From RGIG9060 sp036307825 (GTDB lineage Bacteria; Spirochaetota; Spirochaetia; Treponematales; Treponemataceae): a stretch of DNA of 30,209 bases. Below the pieces are notes generated by a model that saw only the letters and a list, made by a program, of their open reading frames with translations, did no database searches and had not been told where the DNA came from. A program made the translations under genes and the position numbers. Shown here piece by piece: positions 15,301 through 22,761 of this stretch (within the stretch, counting starts at the first letter, position 1; each line of letters opens with the position of its first letter). The stretch covers positions 1 to 30,209 of the forward strand of contig JAXJWW010000068.1 in assembly GCA_036307825.1 (NCBI GenBank), read 5' to 3'.

Positions 15301-16656
15301 TTAGCGTTTTTCGATAGGAATGTAATCTCGTCTTTCAAGTACATTTTTATAAGCAGGACGATAGATTCTTCCACCAGAAACAATTTCTTCGATACGGTGT
15401 GCTGACCAACCAGCAATTCGAGAAATAGCAAAAATCGGTGTAAAAAGTTCTCGTGGAATATTAAGCATTGTGTAAACAAAACCTGAATAGAAATCCACAT
15501 TTGTACAAATTTGCTTATCAGAATTTTTTTCTTCTGCAAAAACTGTAGGTGCAAGTTTTTCAATTGTACGATAAAGATTAAATTCTTCCATACAACCTGT
15601 TTCTTTTGCCAAGGCTTCGGCTTTATCTCTAAGCAAAATTGCACGAGGGTCAGAAATTGTGTAAACTGCATGACCTTGCCCGTAAATCAAACCTTTTTTG
15701 TCAAAAGCTTCTTTACGAATAATTTTGCGTAGATAATCTTTTATTTCTGATTCATTTGACCAATCTTTTACATTTTCTTTGATGTTATCCATCATATCCA
15801 TAACTTGCTTGTTAGCACCACCATGGCGACGACCTTTTAGAGAACCAACAGCAGCTGCAATTGCAGAATATGTATCAGTATCAGCTGAAGAAATAACATG
15901 AACAGAAAGTGAAGAGTTGTTTCCTCCTCCGTGTTCAGCATGAAGAATCAAAGACAAGTCCAAAATTTCAGCTTCAAGTTTAGAATATTCCTTATTTGGA
16001 CGAATAAGGCGCAAAAGATTTTCTGCAGTTGAAAGTTCTGGCTTTGGATTGTGGATATACATACTTTTTCCGTCGTAATAACGGCGTTTTGCTTGATATG
16101 CATAAGCTGTCAAAGTTGAAAAACGAGCAATCAATTCGATACATTGACGAAGATTATTTTCAATAGAAACATCTTCTGGATTTTTGTCGTAAGAATAACT
16201 TGCTAAAACACCACGAGCCAATTTATTCATAATATCAGAAGAAGGAGCTTTCATAATCATATCTTCTGTAAAGTTTTCAGGAAGAACTCTTTTTGAACCT
16301 AAGAAATCTCTAAATTCATCAAGTTGACTTTGTGTAGGAAGTTCACCAAAAAGCAACAAATATACAGTTTGTTCATATCCAAATTGATCTGTACTTTCTG
16401 CATCTTTAATCAAATCTTCAATATCGTAACCACGATAAATAAGTTTTCCAGGAATTGCAATTTTTTGTCCGTCAACAACATCATAGCCAACAACATCACC
16501 TACGCGAGTAAGACCAACTAAAACACCTCGACCATCAGCATAACGCAAACCACGGCGTACATCAAATTTTTGATAGAGATTTTGATCGATAGGATCATTA
16601 TTTTTTGCTAAATTTGTAAGATTTTCTAAAAATGAGTTTTCAAAATTATCGGACAA
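15301..16656 (-). CDS. gltA: Citrate synthase
   Basis: This enzyme condenses acetyl-CoA with oxaloacetate to citrate. The 451-residue protein shows the oxaloacetate-binding H242 (HAEHGGGNNSS) and the catalytic residues H278 (RRHGGANK), H329 (GQGHAVYT) and D388 (TNVDFYSG). The N-terminal extension of about 35 residues and the YRGYDIEDL block resemble citrate synthases of anaerobes. The start is TTG (16654-16656, complement), with AAAGGAG at ideal distance; no better start lies nearby. It has its own promoter at 16707-16735 and is followed by rsuA. In a fermentative spirochete it most likely feeds 2-oxoglutarate and glutamate synthesis rather than a full TCA cycle. T. pallidum lacks the enzyme, so a less reduced relative is indicated. 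Confidence 0.95.
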   Translation of the reverse strand: MSDNFENSFLENLTNLAKNNDPIDQNLYQKFDVRRGLRYADGRGVLVGLTRVGDVVGYDVVDGQKIAIPGKLIYRGYDIEDLIKDAESTDQFGYEQTVYLLLFGELPTQSQLDEFRDFLGSKRVLPENFTEDMIMKAPSSDIMNKLARGVLASYSYDKNPEDVSIENNLRQCIELIARFSTLTAYAYQAKRRYYDGKSMYIHNPKPELSTAENLLRLIRPNKEYSKLEAEILDLSLILHAEHGGGNNSSLSVHVISSADTDTYSAIAAAVGSLKGRRHGGANKQVMDMMDNIKENVKDWSNESEIKDYLRKIIRKEAFDKKGLIYGQGHAVYTISDPRAILLRDKAEALAKETGCMEEFNLYRTIEKLAPTVFAEEKNSDKQICTNVDFYSGFVYTMLNIPRELFTPIFAISRIAGWSAHRIEEIVSGGRIYRPAYKNVLERRDYIPIEKR

Positions 16657-16706
16657 TATTCGCTCCTTTTGTATATTTATTCAACATTATATTATTTTGT
16701 TTTATA

Positions 16707-16735
16707 AGTATACAAATTTATATAATTTTTTGCAA
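16707..16735 (-). promoter_or_regulatory. Sigma70-like promoter of gltA
   Basis: On the minus strand -35 TTGCAA (16730-16735) and -10 TATACT (16707-16712) are 17 nt apart. The expected leader is about 45 nt and contains AAAGGAG before the TTG start. Confidence 0.65.
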
Positions 16736-16781
16736 TAGTTTGAGATGAACCATGTGTTAATTGAAGATTTTTGATAAAAAA

Positions 16782-18194
16782 TTAAAAATCTAATCCAAAG
16801 TGAACTGCAAAACCATATCTAAATTCAAAAGGGTTTAAAGACCAAGAATCTTTTCGATACGTATCTTTTTTGATTTGATTTGTTGCATTTTCATAATCTG
16901 GAATAAAAGTTGTTCCAACAAAAACAGTAACTTGATAAGATGAATTTCCAAAATTAAGCTTACCCTCAGGAATAATATCAAATCCTACATTTGCTTCCAT
17001 TTGCCAAAAAACTTTTGAATCGTATTCGTAAGAATCATAAGTTGAAGTTGGAATATGATTTGCAAGTTTTTGCACTTTAAAATAAGCTGTTCCTGTTCCT
17101 AATTCAATATATGGCGTAATCCAATTTTTTATAAAGGAAAGAGGTTGCTCGTATTTTACTCCAAAGGTATTTATCACATAATCTCTTTCGTGCCTATATT
17201 CAGATGGATTTATTTTATTTGATTTAAAACCTGAAACAAATTTATTGTTAAAATAAAAAGAAAAATTATGAACAAAATCTACTTGAATTTGATTTTCTAA
17301 AAATTCAGTATTCATAAAATATGTTAAACCTGTAAAGAAATGAATATCGGAATTTTTCCAATTGTGTTTTGAAAAACTCATAAAATCAACATTAATTACA
17401 CCTAATCCATATTTTGTTTTTGCATAATTAATAAAATCCAATTTAACAAGTCCTGTATCTAAATTGAATCCATAATTAATTCCATTTGTTACATTTTTAT
17501 AAGATTTAAGTGTTGATGATAAATTTTGACTTTGATTCCATGTGTAACCAGCAAAAACATTAAAAGTAGTTTTTCTTCCTAAAATAGCATTTATGCAGAA
17601 ATTTTGTTCTGTATAATATGAAAAAATATTATATGAAGAAAATGATAATTGAGTTTTTATAAAATTTATTGGTTCATAAGAAAAAACAAATTTTGAATTT
17701 ATCAGAGGTGCAAATGGTTTTTCAAAAATTTCGTATTCAAGAATAACAGCATCAATTGTACCCGATTTATGATTTAGATTTTGTTCAAATTCCATACCAA
17801 AATTTCCTAAAAGACAAAATCCAATTTCTGGAATAAAATCAAGTTCAAAATAGGAAGTGTTTAGAAAATTTATAGTCGTACCTGCTTTTGTGATTATTTC
17901 ATCATAACGACCATTTTCAAAGGTTGAAGGGTCTAAAATATTAGATTTGTATCCACGATTTGTAATTCCATTCAAGTTTATATCTAAAAATAAATATGGA
18001 AAGATAACGTGAATTTCATTTGAAGCTGTTAGTTGGTCATCTTTGTTTTCTGAAATTCCATAAGAAAATTTATCATTTGTAGTTGCAAGAAAAAATCTAA
18101 AATCATTTTTGGGAATTTCTAAAGAAAAAATTTTGGATATAAAAAAAATAATTAAAAATATTTTTAATAAAAATTTAGTAAAAAAGTATTTCAT
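16782..18194 (-). CDS. Exported beta-barrel-like outer-membrane protein
   Basis: I do not recognise the family of this 470-residue protein. It has a strongly hydrophobic signal peptide (residues 1-24, MKYFFTKFLLKIFLIIFFIS then KIFS). The mature protein has many short strands with alternating aromatic and polar residues, for example FRYGFAVHFGLDF at the C-terminus. A terminal phenylalanine preceded by alternating hydrophobic residues is the usual outer-membrane barrel insertion signal. No catalytic motif was seen. It is rich in Asn, Phe, Tyr and Ile. The ATG lacks a close Shine-Dalgarno. The gene stands alone, divergent from asnS, and its promoter carries a G8 tract in the spacer. A surface-exposed, phase-variable protein is therefore plausible but unproven. 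Confidence 0.75.
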   Translation of the reverse strand: MKYFFTKFLLKIFLIIFFISKIFSLEIPKNDFRFFLATTNDKFSYGISENKDDQLTASNEIHVIFPYLFLDINLNGITNRGYKSNILDPSTFENGRYDEIITKAGTTINFLNTSYFELDFIPEIGFCLLGNFGMEFEQNLNHKSGTIDAVILEYEIFEKPFAPLINSKFVFSYEPINFIKTQLSFSSYNIFSYYTEQNFCINAILGRKTTFNVFAGYTWNQSQNLSSTLKSYKNVTNGINYGFNLDTGLVKLDFINYAKTKYGLGVINVDFMSFSKHNWKNSDIHFFTGLTYFMNTEFLENQIQVDFVHNFSFYFNNKFVSGFKSNKINPSEYRHERDYVINTFGVKYEQPLSFIKNWITPYIELGTGTAYFKVQKLANHIPTSTYDSYEYDSKVFWQMEANVGFDIIPEGKLNFGNSSYQVTVFVGTTFIPDYENATNQIKKDTYRKDSWSLNPFEFRYGFAVHFGLDF

Positions 18195-18272
18195 AGATTA
18201 AATTAAAAACTTAAGTTATCCTTTGTAATTTTGAATTTTTATGTATAAGCTGTCTACACTTCCATCAAATTC

Positions 18273-18301
18273 AATATACCACAATACCCCCCCCGGTTCA
18301 A
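18273..18301 (-). promoter_or_regulatory. Promoter with G8 tract in its spacer (outer-membrane-like gene)
   Basis: On the minus strand -35 TTGAAC (18296-18301) and -10 TATATT (18273-18278) are exactly 17 nt apart. The spacer begins with C and then G8 (C8 on the plus strand, 18287-18294). The upstream block CCTAGTTGA is shared with the promoter at 10611-10638. The expected start of transcription is near 18266, about 70 nt before the ATG. Confidence 0.7.
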
Positions 18302-18341
18302 CTAGGTATTAAATATTTATATTCACAAAATTTTCATATTA

Positions 18342-18370
18342 TTTACAATTTATTAAAAAAGTTGTATTAT
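18342..18370 (+). promoter_or_regulatory. Sigma70-like promoter of asnS (leaderless type)
   Basis: -35 TTTACA (18342-18347) and -10 TATTAT (18365-18370) are 17 nt apart. Seven nt (CAAACTT) separate the -10 from the ATG, so +1 would be at or one base before the start codon. No Shine-Dalgarno is present. Confidence 0.6.
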
Positions 18371-18377
18371 CAAACTT

Positions 18378-19823
18378 ATGAAAGCTATTTTAATTAAAGA
18401 CATTTTAGTATCAAATCCCGACGGACACGAAGTTCAAATTTTAGGTTGGGTACGCACAAAACGTGATTCAAAAAATCTATGTTTTATTCAGGTAAATGAT
18501 GGTTCATGCTTTGCATCCATTCAGTTAACTTTTGACAGAGATTCAAATAATCCAAATAAAAATAATATCGAAGAACAGTTGAAAAAAGTAACAACTGGTG
18601 CTTCTGTAAAAGCAACTGGAAAACTCATTCCTTCTCCTGCGTCTGGACAAGCTGTAGAAGTTTCACTTGAAAATCTTGAAGTTTTAGGTGAAGCACCTGT
18701 AGATTCTTATCCTTTGCAGAAAAAAGGACACACAATCGAATTTTTGCGTGAAATTGGACACCTTCGTCCACGAACAAATATTATTGGAGCCGCCGCTCGT
18801 ATGCGTAGCCAAATGGCTTATGCTGTTCACACTTTCTTTAACGAAAGAGGATTCCAATATTTTAATGCACCAATCATCACAACAAGCGACTGTGAAGGTG
18901 CTGGAGAAATGTTCCAAGTTACAACACTTGATTTAGAAAAAATTGCTGCAAGTGGAGTAAAAGCAGGTGCAAAAGGAATGGCTGAAGAAAAAGCTGCAAA
19001 CTTAGTTGATTACAGCAAAGATTTCTTTGGAAAAAAAGCAAGTCTTACAGTTTCAGGACAACTTCAAGCAGAAACTTATGCAACTGCCCTTTCAAGAGTT
19101 TACACTTTTGGACCTACATTTAGAGCAGAAAATTCAAATACACCTCGTCACTTAGCAGAGTTCTGGATGATTGAACCAGAAATGGCATTCTTTGAACTTG
19201 AAGACAACATGGACTTGGCAGAAGATTTTGTTCGTTATCTTTTAACTTGGGCATTAACAAAATGTGCTGATGACATGAAATTCTTTGACGAAAGAGTACA
19301 AAAAGGCTTAATCGACACATTAACTCATGTTGCAAATTCAGATTTTGCTCGTGTAAGTTATACAGACGCAGTTGCTGAACTTGAAAAGAACAACGACAAG
19401 TTTGAATTTAAAGCTTACTGGGGTTGCGACTTACAAACTGAACATGAAAGATATTTAACAGAAGAAGTTTACAAAAAACCAGTTATGGTTTACGACTATC
19501 CAAAAGAAATAAAGGCTTTCTATATGAAGCAAAATCCTGATGGAAAAACAGTTCGTGCAGTAGATGTTCTTGTTCCTGGAATTGGAGAACTTATCGGTGG
19601 TTCAGAACGCGAAGCAGATTACGACAAATTAGTAAATCGTATCAAAGAACTTGGAATGAAACCAGAAGATTACTGGTGGTACTTGGAACTTAGAAAATTC
19701 GGTACAGTTCCTCACTCTGGCTTTGGGCTTGGTTTTGAACGATTACTTCGTTATGTTACAGGTCTTGGAAACTTGCGTGATGTAATTCCGTTCCCAAGAG
19801 CTCCAAAACAAGCTGAATTTTAA
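18378..19823 (+). CDS. asnS: Asparaginyl-tRNA synthetase
   Basis: This class IIb enzyme charges tRNA(Asn) with asparagine. The 481-residue protein has an N-terminal OB-fold anticodon-binding domain (EVQILGWVRTKRDSKNLCFI). Class II motif 1 lies around ARMRSQMAYAVHTFFNERGF, motif 2 is FRAENSNTPRHLAEFWMIEP, and motif 3 is GFGLGFERLLRYVTGL. Asn rather than Asp specificity is supported by NTPRHLAEFWMIEPEMAF and by the FFNERGFQYFNAPIITTSDCEGAGEMF region (quoted in parts: HTFFNERGF, ITTSDCEGAGEMF). It is monocistronic, with its own promoter and a strong terminator at 19838-19877. Its presence means direct Asn-tRNA synthesis, so the GatCAB at the left end is probably used for Gln-tRNA. Confidence 0.96.
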   Translation: MKAILIKDILVSNPDGHEVQILGWVRTKRDSKNLCFIQVNDGSCFASIQLTFDRDSNNPNKNNIEEQLKKVTTGASVKATGKLIPSPASGQAVEVSLENLEVLGEAPVDSYPLQKKGHTIEFLREIGHLRPRTNIIGAAARMRSQMAYAVHTFFNERGFQYFNAPIITTSDCEGAGEMFQVTTLDLEKIAASGVKAGAKGMAEEKAANLVDYSKDFFGKKASLTVSGQLQAETYATALSRVYTFGPTFRAENSNTPRHLAEFWMIEPEMAFFELEDNMDLAEDFVRYLLTWALTKCADDMKFFDERVQKGLIDTLTHVANSDFARVSYTDAVAELEKNNDKFEFKAYWGCDLQTEHERYLTEEVYKKPVMVYDYPKEIKAFYMKQNPDGKTVRAVDVLVPGIGELIGGSEREADYDKLVNRIKELGMKPEDYWWYLELRKFGTVPHSGFGLGFERLLRYVTGLGNLRDVIPFPRAPKQAEF

Positions 19824-19837
19824 TTAAAATGATAAAG

Positions 19838-19877
19838 AAACTGCCCTTCAAAAAATTAGTTGCGGCAGTTTTTTTTT
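19838..19877 (+). terminator. Rho-independent terminator of asnS
   Basis: The stem AAACTGCC (19838-19845) / GGCAGTTT (19864-19871) is followed by a run of nine T beginning within the stem base (19869-19877). It lies 15 nt after the asnS stop. Confidence 0.9.
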
Positions 19878-19930
19878 ATTTTTGTGTAAAATAACTACGA
19901 AAAAAAATCTTACAATTTTAAAAGGAGAAA

Positions 19931-20078
19931 TTATGAAAAGTTACGCACAAATAGTGCTTCACTTTTCATATCAAGTTTGCGTTGCAAACTTGTAAATTTA
20001 CTGCAATTTCTCACTTCGTTGCGAAATTGCGACTTGGAAGTTATCTCGGAATTTGAAAATTCCTCGACACCTTCCAAT
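19931..20078 (+). promoter_or_regulatory. Structured leader or inserted element of four hairpins before the NSS transporter
   Basis: Four inverted repeats follow one another. H1 is 19933-19969 (ATGAAAAGT ... ACTTTTCAT with inner GCAC/GTGC). H2 is 19972-19992 (CAAGTTTGC-gtt-GCAAACTTG, perfect). H3 is 20003-20030 (GCAATTTC / GAAATTGC). H4 is 20034-20077 (TTGGAAG / CTTCCAA enclosing GGAATTT/AATTCC). The block is bounded by an identical AGGAGAAA at 19923-19930 and 20079-20086, which is also the ribosome binding site in each case. It may be a small inserted palindromic element with an 8-nt duplication, or an mRNA leader controlling translation. Confidence 0.6.
19933..19995 (+). CDS. Possible 20-residue leader peptide
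   Basis: ATG at 19933 follows AAAGGAG at ideal distance and opens a 20-codon frame (MKSYAQIVLHFSYQVCVANL) that ends with TAA at 19993-19995, inside the hairpin block. Translation would unfold H1 and H2. It could be a leader peptide that affects expression of the downstream transporter. The frame might equally be a by-product of a duplicated ribosome binding site next to an inserted repeat, because its codons are largely dictated by the palindromes. Confidence 0.3.
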   Translation: MKSYAQIVLHFSYQVCVANL

Positions 20079-20090
20079 AGGAGAAAAAAA

Positions 20091-21470
20091 ATGAGTGAAC
20101 AAAGAGAATCGCTTTCTTCAAGATTAGGATTTATCTTGCTTTCAGCAGGATGTGCTATCGGATTAGGAAATGTATGGAGATTTCCATATATCACAGGAAA
20201 ATATGGTGGAGCATTATTCGTTTTAATTTATCTATTTTTCCTTGTGGCTTTAGGACTTCCTATTATGGTAATGGAATTTTCCATTGGTCGTGCTTCAAAA
20301 CAAAACATTGGAAAAGCCCTAAAAACATTGGAACCAAAAGGAACAAAATGGCATCTTTATGGTCCAGTTGCAATTATCGGAAATTATTTTTTAATGTTTT
20401 TTTACACAACAATTGCAGGTTGGCTTTTGTATTATTGTTTTTCAAATATTACAGGAGCATTTTCAGGATTAGATGCAAAAGGTGTAGAAAACTTTTTTGG
20501 AAGTTTAACAGCAAATCCAGGACAACAAATTTTCTGGATGGCTTTAGTTACAATTCTTTCGTTTGTAATAGTTGGAATTGGTTTAAAAAATGGCGTTGAA
20601 AAAATCACAAAAGTTATGATGTCTTTACTTTTAGTTTTGATTGTAATTTTAGCAATTCACTCAATTACTCTAAAAGGAAGTAGCGAAGGCTTAAAATTTT
20701 ATCTTTTGCCAGATTTTAGCAAAGTAACAGAATCAGGCTTTAGTGAAGTAATTTTTGCCGCCATGGGACAAGCTTTCTTCACATTGAGTTTGGGAATCGG
20801 AAGCATGGAAATTTTTGGTTCATACATTGATAAAAAATATTCTCTAACAGGGGAATCTTTAAGAATTATCATCCTTGATACTTTTGTTGCAATTGCAAGT
20901 GGCTTGATTATCTTCCCTGCTTGTTTTGCTTACGGAGTAAATCCGGGAGCAGGACCTCAGTTGTTGTTTATTACAATGCCTAACATTTTTAACAACATGG
21001 CAGCAAGTCGTCTTTGGGGAACATTGTTCTTTATCTTTATGAGTTTTGCCGCAATTTCAACTCTTGTTGCTGTTTTTGAAAATATCGTAAGTTATTGGAT
21101 GGATGTTCACGGTTGGTCAAGAAGAAAATCTTGTATTGTAAACTGTTTAATTGTAATTGTTTTTTCAGTTCCATGTATTTTAGGCTTTAATGTTTGGTCA
21201 AAATTCCAACCACTTGGAGCAGGAACAGGTGTTTTAGATTTAGAAGATTTTGTTGTAAGTTCAACACTACTTCCATTAGGCTCACTTTTGATGTTGATTT
21301 TCTGTTGCCACAAAAAAGGATGGGGCTGGAGCAACTTTATCAAAGAAGCTGACACAGGAAACGGATTAAAATTCCCAAAAGTATTAAAATTTTACCTAAA
21401 ATGGATTTTGCCAATTCTTATCATTTTTATCTTTGTAAAAGGATATATCGATATTTTTAGCAAAATGTAA
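20091..21470 (+). CDS. Sodium-dependent transporter of the NSS/SNF family
   Basis: This inner-membrane symporter, related to LeuT/MhsT, takes up an amino acid or similar solute with sodium. The 459-residue protein has about 11-12 membrane segments and the family's TM1 motif GCAIGLGNVWRFPY (residues 20-33), the unwound helix that binds sodium and substrate. PIMVMEFSIGRAS follows in TM2. The start at ATG 20091 is chosen because AGGAGAAA lies just upstream and the conserved domain begins directly after it. The frame is open 38 codons further upstream from a TTG, but that part is encoded by the hairpin block and is unlike any transporter. The substrate cannot be told from the sequence. Confidence 0.92.
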   Translation: MSEQRESLSSRLGFILLSAGCAIGLGNVWRFPYITGKYGGALFVLIYLFFLVALGLPIMVMEFSIGRASKQNIGKALKTLEPKGTKWHLYGPVAIIGNYFLMFFYTTIAGWLLYYCFSNITGAFSGLDAKGVENFFGSLTANPGQQIFWMALVTILSFVIVGIGLKNGVEKITKVMMSLLLVLIVILAIHSITLKGSSEGLKFYLLPDFSKVTESGFSEVIFAAMGQAFFTLSLGIGSMEIFGSYIDKKYSLTGESLRIIILDTFVAIASGLIIFPACFAYGVNPGAGPQLLFITMPNIFNNMAASRLWGTLFFIFMSFAAISTLVAVFENIVSYWMDVHGWSRRKSCIVNCLIVIVFSVPCILGFNVWSKFQPLGAGTGVLDLEDFVVSSTLLPLGSLLMLIFCCHKKGWGWSNFIKEADTGNGLKFPKVLKFYLKWILPILIIFIFVKGYIDIFSKM

Positions 21471-21489
21471 AACTTGTGCTAAATAAAAT

Positions 21490-21546
21490 AAGCCATTGAA
21501 ATATAAGTCTTTTCTTAAAAAGATTTTATTTCGATGGCTTTTTTTG
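21490..21546. terminator. Terminator between convergent transporter and HNH genes
   Basis: AAGCCATTGAAATA pairs with TATTTCGATGGCTT (one mismatch), and T7 follows on the plus strand. On the minus strand the stem is followed by TATTTTATTT, so it may also serve the HNH gene ending at 21575. Confidence 0.85.
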
Positions 21547-21574
21547 TGTGTAAAACATTAGAACACAAAAGTAA

Positions 21575-22693
21575 TTAGTTATTGCTTTTTTTAAGATTAC
21601 ATTCTGTGCATAACATTTGTAGATTTTCTAAAACAGATTTTCCACCTTTACTCCAAGGCACAATGTGGTCGCCTTGCATCTGTTCAAAATCAAAATGTTT
21701 TTTACAATAAGGACAAATTCCGCCTTGCTTTGTGTAAACAGTTCTTTTATCGCGGTCTAAAAATGCACGAATACTCAAATGTTTTTCGTTTCCATCAAAA
21801 ACATAATAATAAATTCCAGATTTTTTTGTAACATCTTCATCAGCCATCAACTTAGAAACTTTTGCTTCTAAATTTTTTGAATTTAAGTCTTTTCGATTTT
21901 TTCCAAGACCATTTTGAGTATCATGGTAGGAATTATAAATTTCGCCCCATTCAATACCTTTCATTTCTTTACGATAAATTGGAAAAAGCGTTTTTACCCA
22001 ATTTATAACATTTTGAAAATATAACCAAAGTTCTGTTGCATCATTATCGTTTTGATGAGTTGCCATATAATTACAAATCAAAGAATCTTCTTTTCCAACA
22101 AACCAACTAATCGCTTTTTCTAAAAGTTCTTGACGAATTGGAGAACCATTTACATATTTTTCACTTAAAAGTTTTGCCGCACAATTTGATTTTGAAAAAA
22201 TCTTTTTGGCTTCGGCTGTCCAACTTCCAGCGTAAACAGCGTTACGAATTTCTTGTGTGGTTAATTTTTCACCTGCAATATTTATGGTTTTGAACCATTC
22301 TAATTTTTCGCTAGGTGTTCCTTCGCAAAAATAAACTTGCAACTCATAATTTAGAATTTTATCTTTTTCATCTTTTTGTAAATTAGAAAAATAACGCATT
22401 AAGTGAGAAAATTCACCATTAACATATTTACAAATTGATATTGTGCGTTGTTGTCCGTCTAAAACTTCATACCTGCCATCTTCTCGAACAACCCAATACA
22501 TTGTGTTCAAAGGAAATCCTTTTATAACTGTATCCATTACAGACTGTTGCTGAGTATCACTATAACAAAATTCCCGTTGATACGGCGGACGAATATCCAA
22601 TTTTCCGTTATATCCTGTAACTCCACCTTCGTTATTGTCGCTATAATTTTCTACAAGTTCTCTAACTGTAATTGTGTGTAATTCAATTTTCAT
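21575..22693 (-). CDS. DUF262-HNH endonuclease
   Basis: This 372-residue protein fuses two nuclease-type domains. The N-terminal DUF262 (ParB/Srx-like fold, as in GmrS and BrxU) carries YQREFCYSDTQQQSVMDTVI and VLDGQQRTISI with D79, Q81, Q82 and R83. The C-terminal HNH domain has zinc-type cysteines C327, C330, C362 and C365 and the core DHIVPWSKGG (D342, H343) with N357. Both active-site regions look intact. DUF262 proteins with an HNH nuclease serve in anti-phage systems that use nucleotide hydrolysis to sense modified DNA. It lies 55 nt after an EcoRI-type methyltransferase on the same strand, so it is the likely restriction partner. AAGGA precedes the ATG. Target sequence and modification preference are unknown. 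Confidence 0.88.
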   Translation of the reverse strand: MKIELHTITVRELVENYSDNNEGGVTGYNGKLDIRPPYQREFCYSDTQQQSVMDTVIKGFPLNTMYWVVREDGRYEVLDGQQRTISICKYVNGEFSHLMRYFSNLQKDEKDKILNYELQVYFCEGTPSEKLEWFKTINIAGEKLTTQEIRNAVYAGSWTAEAKKIFSKSNCAAKLLSEKYVNGSPIRQELLEKAISWFVGKEDSLICNYMATHQNDNDATELWLYFQNVINWVKTLFPIYRKEMKGIEWGEIYNSYHDTQNGLGKNRKDLNSKNLEAKVSKLMADEDVTKKSGIYYYVFDGNEKHLSIRAFLDRDKRTVYTKQGGICPYCKKHFDFEQMQGDHIVPWSKGGKSVLENLQMLCTECNLKKSNN

Positions 22694-22730
22694 AAAATCT
22701 ATTCCTTGTTTATAATATTTTAATTTTTGT

Positions 22731-22761
22731 CACACGGATTCGAAAAATCTAACGATTTTTC
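22731..22761. repeat. 31-nt hairpin repeat, copy B, over the methyltransferase stop codon
   Basis: The unit reads CACACGGATTC then GAAAAAT-CTAACG-ATTTTTC. The TAG stop of the methyltransferase (22749-22751) is in the loop on the minus strand, so the last codons of that gene come from the repeat. See copy A at 10679-10709. Confidence 0.8.

Noticed and set aside
15294..15671. 125-codon frame on the minus strand inside gltA
   Set aside because: It is a shadow frame of citrate synthase; the gltA frame carries all the catalytic residues.
19977..20090. N-terminal extension of the NSS transporter from a TTG
   Set aside because: The 38 extra residues are encoded by the hairpin block and do not resemble a transporter N-terminus. 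The ATG at 20091 has a strong ribosome binding site.
20150..20599. 149-codon frame on the plus strand inside the NSS transporter gene
   Set aside because: It is an out-of-frame shadow rich in Cys, Arg and Lys with no domain. The transporter frame is intact.
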